A stretch of DNA of 64,000 bases. Origin: Cryptosporangium aurantiacum. GTDB taxonomy: Bacteria > Actinomycetota > Actinomycetes > Mycobacteriales > Cryptosporangiaceae. The notes below the pieces were generated by a model. It searched no databases. It worked only from the letters and a program-made list of their open reading frames with translations, and was not told where the DNA came from. The stretch lies in contig NZ_FRCS01000027.1 in the NCBI RefSeq assembly GCF_900143005.1, forward strand, positions 1 through 64,000. Direction: 5' to 3'. Of the stretch, positions 52,008 to 59,994 are shown in pieces (position 1 is the stretch's first letter; each line of letters starts with the position of its first letter). A program made the position numbers and the translations under genes.

Positions 52008-53318
52008 ATGGTTGACCAACGAACGGCGTCCAAAACCGGCCGGTCGCGGAAACGGGCCGACCTGTCCCGTTCGGACGCCACGACACATCTCGCGACCGGT
52101 GCCTACGTCGACCGGGATTTCCGCCGGGCCGCGATCAACCAGGTCTATTTTCAGCCGGCGCGAGCTGTCGCGCCCTCCCATGGCTTTGACGCCACGCTCG
52201 TGCTGTTCCATTGCTGGCAGGCGTGGCGGTGGGAATTCGCCCGTGACGCGGTGGTTCTGCTCTCGCTGTTCACGACGTTCCTGCTCTCGGGGACCGTCGG
52301 GGCCGCGGTACTCGGCATCGCGCTGGTGATCTACGTGATCGGGGACTTCGGCACGCTCGTCCGGCGCGCCCTACTCCTGATCAAATACGGGCGAGAAAGC
52401 GACGTGACGGTCGGCGAGCTGTTCGCCCGGGCTCTGCGGTTGTCGGCGCTCTGGGTGGTCGTGGTCGTCGTGGGCGCTGCCTTGGGACTGTCGAACCTCG
52501 AATCTCTGATCACCTACCTGTTCGACCTCGCGGTCGGCGGTTCGTCAGGTCCGGGCGGGGCCGACGGTGTCGAACCGCGAACCTGGCTCGCGGTCCTCGT
52601 CGCCCTGCTTATTCCCATTGCGACCGTCGGATACCGGAGCGCGGCGCAGCGCGCGATCGACGGGCTGGCCACCCACGATCAGGACTGGCGCGCCCACCTC
52701 ACCGAGCGCATGCGCACGATCGGACGCCAGCAGTATCCGGCGGTCGTTCGGTATGCGGGGTTCGAGCCGTTCGTGGGCGCGGGCTGGGTCCTGCGGGACT
52801 GGTCTTTCGCTCTCCGCCTGATGCCGGCCGTGCAACCGGGCGAGCGTCCGTGGACGGGCGAGGAGGTGGAACAGCACCCGGCCCCGTTCGACGCCGTGGA
52901 CCTGATCGAGCATTTGCGCCGCCGGTTCGACGAACTCCGCGCCACCGAGCGACACCCCACCCAGAGGCTCGACACGGCCGTCGCCGGCGAACAGATGTTT
53001 CTGCCGGCCGCTACCGCTCTCCGTTCGCCGGTGAGGTGCCCACACGCGCCGAACGGGACGAGGTCATCCGCGACCCGGACGGACCCGCCCGCTACGAACT
53101 CGTCGCCCAGGCCAGCGGGTGGGGCGGCGAAATCGTCACGACGACGTACGTGCTGGTCACGCTTCAGGCCGGGATGCTCCACGTCGAGTTCACGTCGCTG
53201 CTGTTGCCGCCGACGCCGGCCCACTTCCACCAGGTTCACCAGATCGGTGGCGTGGGGCAACCCGCGCGAAGCAGAGCCGGCTGGCGCGGGATCCGGGAGA
53301 TGCCGGGCGTCATCCTGA
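52008..53318 (+). CDS. Membrane protein of the motif-pair operon, N-terminal part (frameshifted gene)
   Basis: The frame encodes about 330 believable residues before an apparent shift near 53000-53013; beyond that it reads out-of-frame Arg/Ser-rich sequence to 53318. The protein begins with a basic leader and a conserved-looking segment (RRAAINQVYFQPARAVAPSHG, LFHCWQAWRWEFARDAV), then hydrophobic helices (LLSLFTTFLLSGTVGAAVLGIALVIYVIG; LSALWVVVVVVGAALGL; TWLAVLVALLIPIATVGY). A soluble region follows with RERM-like helices and RYAGFEPFVGAGWVLRDWSFAL. No family was recognised. ATG 52008 follows a G-rich stretch. One missing base in CTGCCGGCCGC would explain the break; the remainder is annotated separately. 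Confidence 0.6.
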   Translation: MVDQRTASKTGRSRKRADLSRSDATTHLATGAYVDRDFRRAAINQVYFQPARAVAPSHGFDATLVLFHCWQAWRWEFARDAVVLLSLFTTFLLSGTVGAAVLGIALVIYVIGDFGTLVRRALLLIKYGRESDVTVGELFARALRLSALWVVVVVVGAALGLSNLESLITYLFDLAVGGSSGPGGADGVEPRTWLAVLVALLIPIATVGYRSAAQRAIDGLATHDQDWRAHLTERMRTIGRQQYPAVVRYAGFEPFVGAGWVLRDWSFALRLMPAVQPGERPWTGEEVEQHPAPFDAVDLIEHLRRRFDELRATERHPTQRLDTAVAGEQMFLPAATALRSPVRCPHAPNGTRSSATRTDPPATNSSPRPAGGAAKSSRRRTCWSRFRPGCSTSSSRRCCCRRRRPTSTRFTRSVAWGNPREAEPAGAGSGRCRASS

Positions 53319-53710
53319 CCTCGCCGGTGCGCGTGGTAACCGCGCTCGGCGAGCGGCTCCGGGGTCGGCTCGCCGAATCGGCGCTGGTTTTCGACAGCCA
53401 GCCGTGGGGAGATCGGGGGGCGGTCGTCAGCATCCGCGAGATCGGCGCGGTCAAGCCGGAGAACTATTTCCAACGCAGCGACGCCTTCCGCTTTCTGAAG
53501 CTGGTCGAACGCCGTCTGCTCGCGGACCTGAAGGAATACCTCGTCGACGCCGGAGTCGACGTGTCCGAACTCGGCGAACGAATCGTCAACGTGCTCAACA
53601 CGTCGATTTCCAACGCGAACTACGGCGTCCAGAACCTCGGATCCGGCAGCACGACGGTCAGCAACTCGGTGATGGGGCAGGGCAACGTGACCAGGGAGGG
53701 ATCGCGATGA
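53036..53710 (+). CDS. Membrane protein of the motif-pair operon, C-terminal part with Asn/Gly motif
   Basis: This frame continues the preceding gene: coding character begins at about 53005 (AGRYRSPFAGEVPTRAERDE) and ends at 53710. GTG 53036 would be the first independent start, but no ribosome-binding site is seen. The soluble domain contains YELVAQASGWGGEIVTTTYVLVTLQAGMLHVEFTSLLLP and a helical stretch (FRFLKLVERRLLADLKEYLVDAGVDVSELGERIVNVLN). The last 33 residues form a motif with NYGV, GSG, NSV, MG and a final Asn. The same motif opens the next protein. The stop overlaps the next start (ATGA). Confidence 0.6.
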   Translation: MPTRAERDEVIRDPDGPARYELVAQASGWGGEIVTTTYVLVTLQAGMLHVEFTSLLLPPTPAHFHQVHQIGGVGQPARSRAGWRGIREMPGVILTSPVRVVTALGERLRGRLAESALVFDSQPWGDRGAVVSIREIGAVKPENYFQRSDAFRFLKLVERRLLADLKEYLVDAGVDVSELGERIVNVLNTSISNANYGVQNLGSGSTTVSNSVMGQGNVTREGSR

Positions 53711-54066
53711 ACGACTCCGTCAACTACGGCGTGTCCAGCAGCGGCTCGGGCGACGTCTCGATCACCAATTCCGTTCTGGGGCGCGACAACACCGTCGTGC
53801 GGCCGGTGGACACTCGGATCGACGAGCTCGCCGTGGAAATTCGTGCGGCGCTGCAGCGCAACCGCGAGCGTCTCGACCAGACCGACGACCTGCTCGCCGA
53901 TCTCGAGACCGCGCTCGCGGAACTGCACCGCGCGGAGCCGGACGGCAGACGGGTTCGGACGCTGCTCCAGCGGATCGGTGCGGCGCTCGGGGCAGCCGGG
54001 GTGGTTGCTTCGCCGGTGGCCGACCTCGTCACGGTCGCCTCCACGATTACCGGCGGCACGGGATGA
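53707..54066 (+). CDS. Small helical protein with N-terminal Asn/Gly motif
   Basis: The 119-residue protein opens with about 30 residues (SVNYGV, SGSG, ITNSVLG, DNTVV) that match the C-terminal motif of the upstream protein in order and spacing. A coiled-coil-like helix follows (RIDELAVEIRAALQRNRER and LLADLETALAELHRAE), then an amphipathic C-terminus (LLQRIGAALGAAGVVASPVADLVTVASTITGG) that could pack against a membrane. The start overlaps the upstream stop, and the stop overlaps the next start (ATGA at 54063). Function unknown; a signalling partner of the upstream protein is inferred. Confidence 0.75.
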   Translation: MNDSVNYGVSSSGSGDVSITNSVLGRDNTVVRPVDTRIDELAVEIRAALQRNRERLDQTDDLLADLETALAELHRAEPDGRRVRTLLQRIGAALGAAGVVASPVADLVTVASTITGGTG

Positions 54067-54836
54067 GCCCCGATCGGCCGGGCGTTCCGCCCCGGTCGCC
54101 CTGGTCACGGGCGTCGGACGAGGCGCCGCCTCGCGGGGACTCACCGTGGCACCGTGGCACCGGCGCGGCGCCGCCGCCCGTCGAGGCGCCGCCGCCCGTC
54201 GACGCGCCACCGCCCGTCGAGCCGCCGTCGTCCGCTGATTCGGCGGCGTCGTCGTTTTCTGATCCGGCAGGGGAGTGGCGATGGTCCGGTCTGGTCGCGC
54301 CACCAGCGGCCAGCGCCGATGGCCCCAGCAGGCAGCGACGACCTCCGCCCTTCGCGGCGGTCGTGGTCCTCGCCGCGCTGCTGGTGGCCGGTCTCGGCGC
54401 TGCCGCCGCGTTCGTCGTGCAGAGCGACCGCGACGGGACGACGCTCACCGCCCCATCGGAGGCGGTGCCCCCATCGGAGGCGGTGCCGACGTCGGAGGCG
54501 GTGGTCGAGCCTCCGCCGCCGACCAGTGCGCCGACGGACACGGCCGAGGAGCCAACGGTCACCGACGTACCCACCGAAGAGGCGGCGCCGAGCCCCACCG
54601 AGTACTGCATCCTCGCCACGGCCGCCCGCATGCGCACCGAACCTGGTACCAGCAACACCCAAGTCGCGCGCCTGGTGCAAGGAACCTGCGACATCTATGA
54701 CGCAGCGGAGGACGGCCGCCCGGTGCTCCAACCCGGACCGGCGCCCAGCGGCGAGATCGTGGACTGGCGTTTTGTCAGACACGGCGGCGACGAAGGCTGG
54801 ATCATCAACTCCTACCTCGAGCTGCGGCGCTTCTGA
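54063..54836 (+). CDS. Membrane-anchored SH3-type domain protein
   Basis: The 257-residue protein has a Pro-rich cytoplasmic region with VEAPPPVDAPPPVEPP repeats, a membrane helix (FAAVVVLAALLVAGLGAAAAFVV, residues about 98-120), a Glu/Pro/Thr linker with SEAVP repeats and an extracellular bacterial SH3-like domain (CILATAARMRTEPGTSNTQVARLVQGTCDIYD then WRFVRHGGDEGWIINSYLEL). Such domains bind peptidoglycan or peptides. It is the third gene of the coupled operon. A dispersed palindrome follows the stop codon. Confidence 0.82.
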   Translation: MSPDRPGVPPRSPWSRASDEAPPRGDSPWHRGTGAAPPPVEAPPPVDAPPPVEPPSSADSAASSFSDPAGEWRWSGLVAPPAASADGPSRQRRPPPFAAVVVLAALLVAGLGAAAAFVVQSDRDGTTLTAPSEAVPPSEAVPTSEAVVEPPPPTSAPTDTAEEPTVTDVPTEEAAPSPTEYCILATAARMRTEPGTSNTQVARLVQGTCDIYDAAEDGRPVLQPGPAPSGEIVDWRFVRHGGDEGWIINSYLELRRF

Positions 54837-54843
54837 CCGCCCA

Positions 54844-54892
54844 GGCAGATTGCGTTTGGAAGACGCGGGGCCCTCCCAAATGCAATCCGCTT
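54844..54892. repeat. Dispersed palindrome copy 2, probable terminator
   Basis: The sequence starts GGCAGATTGCGTTTGG and ends CCAAATGCAATCCGC, forming an imperfect hairpin around an 11-base GC loop. The arms match the palindrome at 18009-18056 (GATTGC, TTYGG, GCAATCCGC). Like that copy it follows a stop codon closely. Confidence 0.7.
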
Positions 54893-54934
54893 CACGGCCC
54901 GAGGGAATCGAGCCTCGGCGGGCTCGGCGTTGGC

Positions 54935-54940
54935 TACGGT
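54935..54940 (+). promoter_or_regulatory. -10 box of a leaderless promoter (54948 gene)
   Basis: TACGGT lies seven bases upstream of the GTG start at 54948, with no ribosome-binding site between. Confidence 0.5.
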
Positions 54941-54947
54941 CGCGGGC

Positions 54948-55424
54948 GTGGACGACGTTGCGAGCCTGCGCCCCAAACCCGACATCGCCATGGTCCTCGG
55001 AGCTCTGTTCGCGCTCGCCGGATACCTGATGCCCTGGTTCAAGCTCGGCGATGACTACGAATGGTGGTTCTCCGGCTGGTCGTACGCGGGTCTGAGCAGC
55101 GGCGGCGGGTGGACGCTCTTCACATTCGTCTGGCTCGCGGTGGCACTCGGCGCCGCGCTGTGGGCCGGAGGTTCCGCGGCCGCGGCGATGACCGGTCTGG
55201 TCGCGACGGCCGGGACGCTGGTCATGTCGAGTGCGGTGGTGGCGGTCAGCTTTGCCATGGTGCCGGAGAAGGACGCGCTGAACCCGGTGGCGAACCTGCC
55301 GTTCGGTCTGGGTCTCCCGGTTCTGGGGATCGGACTCGGCCTGCTGCTGGCCGGCGGATGCCGCGCGACCGCGCTTGCCGTCCTGCGCGCGCCAGCGGCC
55401 GATTCGCGGCCGGCCGGTGTCTAG
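54948..55424 (+). CDS. Four-helix membrane protein
   Basis: The 158-residue protein has four hydrophobic segments: IAMVLGALFALAGYLMPWF, WTLFTFVWLAVALGAALWA, AAAMTGLVATAGTLVMSSAVVAVSFAMV and LPVLGIGLGLLLAGG. No conserved family was recognised. Translation seems leaderless, with a TACGGT box seven bases before GTG. It has no obvious operon partner. Confidence 0.65.
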   Translation: MDDVASLRPKPDIAMVLGALFALAGYLMPWFKLGDDYEWWFSGWSYAGLSSGGGWTLFTFVWLAVALGAALWAGGSAAAAMTGLVATAGTLVMSSAVVAVSFAMVPEKDALNPVANLPFGLGLPVLGIGLGLLLAGGCRATALAVLRAPAADSRPAGV

Positions 55425-55462
55425 TTCGAGACTCTTGTGACTTGGACGGACCAGCCTGCGCA

Positions 55463-55468
55463 TAGCGT
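55463..55468 (+). promoter_or_regulatory. -10 box of a leaderless promoter (55476 gene)
   Basis: TAGCGT lies seven bases upstream of the ATG at 55476 and no ribosome-binding site is present. Confidence 0.5.
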
Positions 55469-55475
55469 CCGCTGC

Positions 55476-55718
55476 ATGCCGCAGAAGTACCCTGATGTCC
55501 TGTACTCGAAGGAGACCTCCGCCTTCATCATGGCGATGGTCGCGCTGCAGCGCGCCAACGGCGTGTCCGTCGACGACGCGCTGGACTGGGCCCTCGACCG
55601 ATACTGGCAACAGTTCGGCCGGCCGCACAGCAGCTTCACGCTCAACGACCTGCAGGCGTTCATCCGCGACGTGGCGCCGCCGCAGCCCGGCCTGAGCCGA
55701 GGCCCGCGCCGGGCCTGA
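55476..55718 (+). CDS. Small hypothetical protein
   Basis: The 80-residue soluble protein is not recognised. It has a Tyr/Lys-containing start (PQKYPDVLYSKETSAFIMAMVALQRANG) and a helix with DDALDWALDRYWQQFGRP. The even amino-acid composition argues that it is a real gene. The ATG is preceded by a TAGCGT box at leaderless distance; an upstream in-frame codon at 55437 would overlap that promoter. Confidence 0.6.
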   Translation: MPQKYPDVLYSKETSAFIMAMVALQRANGVSVDDALDWALDRYWQQFGRPHSSFTLNDLQAFIRDVAPPQPGLSRGPRRA

Positions 55719-55806
55719 GTCACTGTGGACACGGCCTCCATTCCGCAGGTAGCCCGCAGGTGAACCGGAGGGTAACATTCCCCAAAGGAATTCGCTGGGG
55801 GGTGTA

Positions 55807-56664
55807 GTGGAGGGTTCCGGGGACGAAAAGCGAATGACCAGCGTGGCGCGCAGTACGCGGAGAATCTGGGAAAGAGTGACGGTCGGCCTGACCTTGGTCA
55901 CCGGAACCTATCTTGTTCTCGCGACGATCGAGCCGACCCGTGCGGTCCTCGAGCGGTACGTATTCAAGCTCGATACGGCAGCTATCGCTGCTCTGGTCGC
56001 CGTGATGCTCGAAGTGTGCATCATCGCGATCTACCAACTCGGACGCGATGTTCGCGCCATGCGTCGCGCCCTGGAAAAGCAGGTCAGCGACAACGTGATC
56101 TACGACATCAGCGAGATCGTCGACCGGCTTCGCGACACACCGCATCCGCACCGGGCCGATCCGTGTGAAGTGGAGGTGCTCGGCCACACTCTCGCGGCCG
56201 TGTGGCCGCAGCTCTCCGCCTGGGTGACGTCGCGAGCCCAGCCCACGAACTGGAAGGTCGTTCTGTACTGTCTCTCGCCGGAGTTCATTTCCGAATGCGG
56301 ACAGTTTCCGGCGTATTGGGAGGACGAGTCGCGGCGAATGCAAGCACGCATCCAGGAATTCGTCGCGATGCACCGAGCCGACATGGCCCGGCGCGGCCTG
56401 ACCATCGAGGTGCGGCCGTACGCGTGTTTATCGATCGTGCACGGTTACCGATTCCAGAACGGCGAGATCTTCATGTCCTTCATGGAGTGGAGCCGGGACG
56501 ACAAAGTGACGCCGTACCTGTTCTACGAGCGGCTCTCGCCGGATGACCGATCGGCGCGCGACAACGAATACCGGGAGCTCTTCAACAGCTGGATGCGTCG
56601 GGTGCAGCGCACGGCGGTTCCCGATTCCGACCTCACGCGCGACCCCTCCGTAGCCGGCCCGTAG
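55807..56664 (+). CDS. Unrecognised two-helix membrane-anchored protein
   Basis: The 285-residue protein has two N-terminal membrane helices (VTVGLTLVTGTYLVLATI and IAALVAVMLEVCIIAIYQLG) and a cytoplasmic domain of about 200 residues with KVVLYCLSPEFISECGQFPAYW, IEVRPYACLSIVHGYRFQNGEIFMSFMEWSRDD and RDNEYRELFNSWMRRVQ. The domain layout suggests a sensor or effector anchored at the membrane. Codon choice is less GC-rich than its neighbours (GTATTC, CTTGTT, TATCTT), a possible sign of transfer. The GTG start follows a GGGGGGTG stretch; TAACAT at 55773-55778 is a possible -10 box. Confidence 0.65.
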   Translation: MEGSGDEKRMTSVARSTRRIWERVTVGLTLVTGTYLVLATIEPTRAVLERYVFKLDTAAIAALVAVMLEVCIIAIYQLGRDVRAMRRALEKQVSDNVIYDISEIVDRLRDTPHPHRADPCEVEVLGHTLAAVWPQLSAWVTSRAQPTNWKVVLYCLSPEFISECGQFPAYWEDESRRMQARIQEFVAMHRADMARRGLTIEVRPYACLSIVHGYRFQNGEIFMSFMEWSRDDKVTPYLFYERLSPDDRSARDNEYRELFNSWMRRVQRTAVPDSDLTRDPSVAGP

Positions 56665-56817
56665 CGGCGAACCCGCTGAGAATCTCGCCGCTCGCTCGGA
56701 CATCCCCGCAGGTCAGCGCCGGGCGCCCACGGACCGCTCCCAGGATCGCCCCCGGCACCCAGCGGGCTCCCAGGAAACGTCCAGGAGGACGTCACCCGCG
56801 GGCGACACGGTGCCCGC

Positions 56818-57735
56818 ATGGCAACCATCGAGATCCGCGGCCTGACGAAACGATTCGGCGCGCGCACCGCCGTCGACGACCTGACGTTCACCGTCCGCCC
56901 GGGGCAGGTCACCGGGTTCCTCGGCCCGAACGGGGCAGGCAAGACCACGACGATGCGCGTGATCCTCGGACTGGACGCGCCCACGGCCGGCACCGCGACC
57001 GTCGACGGCCACCGCTACCGTGACCTGCCCCAACCGATGCGGACGATGGGCGCGCTGCTCGACGCCCGCGCGGTGCACCCCTCCCGCACAGCACGCAGCC
57101 ACCTGCGCTGCCTGGCCCGCAGCAACGGCCTTCCCGACGCCCGGGTCGACGAGGTGCTGGCCGACGTCGGGCTGACCGACGTCGCCGGGCAGCGAGCCGG
57201 CCGGTTCTCGCTCGGCATGAGCCAGCGGCTCGGCATCGCGGCGGCGCTGCTCGGTGACCCCGCCGTGCTGATGTTCGACGAACCGGTCAACGGACTGGAC
57301 ACCGAAGGCATCCGGTGGATCCGGGCTCTGATGCGGCGGCTCGCCGCCGAGGGTCGCACGGTGCTGGTGTCGAGCCACCTGATGAGCGAGATGGCGCTGA
57401 CCGCCGACCATCTCGTCGTCGTCGGCCGCGGACGCCTGCTCGCCGACTGCCCGCTGCCCGACGTTCTGACGCAGGGCGATCGCACGGTGCTGGTGCGCAC
57501 GCCGACGCCGTCGGACCTGATCGCCCGTTTGTCCGCGGACGGGGTCACGATCCGCTCCGACGCCGCGGGGGAGTTGCTGGTCACCGGGCTGGACAGCGAA
57601 GACATCGGTCACATCGCGGCGGCCGCCGGGATCGTGCTGACCGAGCTGACGCCGCAGCGCGCGTCGCTCGAGGACGCCTTCACCGCGCTGACCAGCGACA
57701 GCGTCGAGTTCGCCGGGGCGGGGAGCGAATCATGA
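56818..57735 (+). CDS. ABC transporter ATP-binding protein
   Basis: The 305-residue ATPase is of the CcmA/BcrA class. It has Walker A (GPNGAGKTTT), the signature FSLGMSQRLGIA, Walker B (AVLMFDEPVNGLD) and the switch His in VSSHLMSE. The C-terminal extension ends in LEDAFTALTSDSVEF. It overlaps the permease start by ATGA. The pair is likely a drug, peptide or lipid exporter. Confidence 0.92.
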   Translation: MATIEIRGLTKRFGARTAVDDLTFTVRPGQVTGFLGPNGAGKTTTMRVILGLDAPTAGTATVDGHRYRDLPQPMRTMGALLDARAVHPSRTARSHLRCLARSNGLPDARVDEVLADVGLTDVAGQRAGRFSLGMSQRLGIAAALLGDPAVLMFDEPVNGLDTEGIRWIRALMRRLAAEGRTVLVSSHLMSEMALTADHLVVVGRGRLLADCPLPDVLTQGDRTVLVRTPTPSDLIARLSADGVTIRSDAAGELLVTGLDSEDIGHIAAAAGIVLTELTPQRASLEDAFTALTSDSVEFAGAGSES

Positions 57736-58514
57736 CCGACCTCCGCCTGCCGCACGTCGTCCGTTCGGAGTGGACGAAACTCGTCAGCCTCCGCTCCACC
57801 GCCTACACGCTGGCCGGGACCGCCGTGGTCGGCATCGGGCTGTCGCTGCTGATCAGCGCCGGGCAAGCCACCGCGTACCAGGCCGCCGGCGCCGCCGAGC
57901 GCGCGGAGTTCGACCCGATCGTCGGGCTGCGGAGCATCCTGGTGGCCCAGCTGACGCTCGGTGTCCTCGGCGTTCTGGTGGTCACGTCCGAGTGGGCGAC
58001 CGGCATGATGCGCACGAGCCTCACCGCGGTCCCGCGCCGGGGCCGGCTGCTCGCCGCGAAGGCCCTGGTGTTCACCGGGGTCGCGCTGATCGTCGGCCAG
58101 GTCGTGGGGTTGACCGCGTTCCTGGTCGGACAGCGGGTGCTCGCCGACGGCGGCGCACCGCACCTCACGCTCGGCGACCCCGGAGCACTGCGCGCAGCCA
58201 CCGGCTACGGGCTGTACCTGGCCGCGACCGGCCTGCTCGGCGTCGCGCTGGGCACGCTGCTGCGCTCGACCGCGGGCGCGCTGGCGACGCTGTTCGCGAT
58301 CACGCTGCTCGTCCCGGCGTTCATCCCGGCGCTCCCGACGTTCCTGTCCGACTTCCTGCACACGTGGTGGCCGACGATGGCCGGGCTCCAGGTCATCTCG
58401 ATGACCCCGGAACCTCACAGCCTCGATCCATGGCCGGGGTTCGCGCTGCTGACGGGTTCGGTCGCGGTGCTCACGGTCGCCGCGGCGAGCGTCTTCCGGC
58501 GTCGAGATGTCTAG
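57732..58514 (+). CDS. ABC transporter permease
   Basis: The 260-residue membrane protein begins with HVVRSEWTKLVSLRSTAYTL, the usual start of ABC-2 type permeases paired with this ATPase class, and has about six helices. SEWATGMMRTSLTAVPRRGRLLAAKALVF is a conserved loop segment. It overlaps both neighbours, so it belongs to one transcription unit running toward the two-component system. Confidence 0.88.
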   Translation: MTDLRLPHVVRSEWTKLVSLRSTAYTLAGTAVVGIGLSLLISAGQATAYQAAGAAERAEFDPIVGLRSILVAQLTLGVLGVLVVTSEWATGMMRTSLTAVPRRGRLLAAKALVFTGVALIVGQVVGLTAFLVGQRVLADGGAPHLTLGDPGALRAATGYGLYLAATGLLGVALGTLLRSTAGALATLFAITLLVPAFIPALPTFLSDFLHTWWPTMAGLQVISMTPEPHSLDPWPGFALLTGSVAVLTVAAASVFRRRDV

Positions 58515-59991
58515 GCGGGCGTTCGCGGCGGGGGTCGTCGCCGGCGCGGCGGCGCTGATCGCGATGGTCGCGGTGGCCCTCGGGGCGGTGCTCCTGCTCG
58601 GCGCGGACGGCTCGGAACTCCCGCGGCTCGTGGCGCTGGTGGTGGCGGCGGCGCTGGGCGTGCCGATCGAGCTCGGCGGCGCGGTCGACACCGGGTTCCT
58701 GCCGGCGCGGATCGAACTGGAGCTGTCCGCGATGCCGCTCGGCGTCTCGCTCGCCGGTGCGGTCACGATGGCGGCGACCGGAGCGCTGCTCCGACGCCGA
58801 GCGACGACGAGGGTTCAGGCCCAGCCCCAGCTCCGGGCGCGGCCCCAGCCCCAGCCCCAGCCCCAGCCCTCGCCGTGGCCCCAGCGCCAGCTTCGGCCGG
58901 TCGAGATCGTGATGTTCGTCGTCGGCGCGATCGGTGGCTTCGCGCTCCTGCTCGCTCCGGTGCTCGCGCTGGGCGGCTCCGAAACGTCGGCGCCGACCCC
59001 GTCCGGCACCCTGCGCCCCGGGGACGTGTCCGGGCTCGTCCAGGTGCTGGGGGAGCCGCGCGCCGACGCGTCCGCCACCTGGGGACACGCGTTGCTCTGG
59101 CTCGCGGTCGTCCTCGCGGTCGTGGTGGTGGGCAGCCGGGCGGTGTCGCTGCCCGGTGAGTATTTCCGGCGTGCGGTGGTGAGTGTGGCGGCGGTGTTCA
59201 CCGGCGTCGCGGGCCTCCTGACGGCTGTCGCCGCGGCGATCGCCGGGTTCGCCGCCGGACCGGCCGCTGCGGGGGCGACGCTGCTCGGCGGCCCCAACGT
59301 GGTGCTCACCGCCCTGACCCGCGGGCTCGGCGCCGACTGGCGGCTGGACACCGGCGGCCTGCCCGCCGGTGTCGGCGCGGCCCTGCGCGACCGGATCGCC
59401 ACCGGCCTGTCCGACCCGTCGTCGGTTCCGACCGGTACGGAGGCGGCCCTGGACGTTCCGGGCGCACTCCTGACGGTCGCAGCCGCCGCGGTACTGCTCC
59501 TCTGCGGCACGCTCGCCGCGGCCCGCCCCCCAGCCCACGACCCGGCCCCGGCACCCAGCCGCGACCCGGCCCAGGCCTCGGCCCGAACGTCGGCCCACGA
59601 CACGGCCCGAAGGCCCGGCCGTGACCCGGTCCGCACGGCCGCGGGCGACTCGGCCCGAACGCCGGCCCACGACCCTGGGCGTGTCCTCTGGTGCGCTGCG
59701 GCGCTCGGCGTCACCACTGCCCTCGCGCTCGCGGTCGCCACCGTCCTCGCCCGGGTTTCGCTCGACGTCCACCTCTCGATCGGCGAGTTCGCCGCGCTCG
59801 ACGCCGGTCTCGGGCTGCGTGCGAGCGTCCCGCGGATCGCACTGGTCGGCCTGGTCTCGGGCGCAGCGGCCGGCGCGCTCGGCGTCGTGCTCGTGGACGC
59901 GGCCCGTCGAACGGAGTCCATCTGGCGGCTGGTGTCCGCCTACCGAGTGGCGTCGGTCCGTAGGGTCGACCGCAGTGGTGGGAGCGGATGA
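58507..59991 (+). CDS. Large polytopic membrane protein, possibly streptophobe-type
   Basis: The 494-residue protein has about ten helices in two halves, separated by low-complexity stretches: a Pro/Gln repeat (PQPQPQ) near residue 115 and an Ala/Arg/Asp/Pro-rich loop near residue 360. The segment AAAGATLLGGPNVVLTALTRGLGADW recalls the streptophobe family of Streptomyces membrane proteins, but the assignment is tentative. Its start overlaps the permease stop by eight bases. Function unknown. Confidence 0.68.
   Translation: MSRRAFAAGVVAGAAALIAMVAVALGAVLLLGADGSELPRLVALVVAAALGVPIELGGAVDTGFLPARIELELSAMPLGVSLAGAVTMAATGALLRRRATTRVQAQPQLRARPQPQPQPQPSPWPQRQLRPVEIVMFVVGAIGGFALLLAPVLALGGSETSAPTPSGTLRPGDVSGLVQVLGEPRADASATWGHALLWLAVVLAVVVVGSRAVSLPGEYFRRAVVSVAAVFTGVAGLLTAVAAAIAGFAAGPAAAGATLLGGPNVVLTALTRGLGADWRLDTGGLPAGVGAALRDRIATGLSDPSSVPTGTEAALDVPGALLTVAAAAVLLLCGTLAAARPPAHDPAPAPSRDPAQASARTSAHDTARRPGRDPVRTAAGDSARTPAHDPGRVLWCAAALGVTTALALAVATVLARVSLDVHLSIGEFAALDAGLGLRASVPRIALVGLVSGAAAGALGVVLVDAARRTESIWRLVSAYRVASVRRVDRSGGSG
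59961..59966 (+). promoter_or_regulatory. Candidate -10 box for the two-component operon
   Basis: TAGGGT lies within the end of the preceding gene, 34 bases before the GTG of the response regulator, which has GGAGCGG upstream. It could give the two-component genes an independent promoter. Confidence 0.35.
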
Positions 59992-59994
59992 CGG

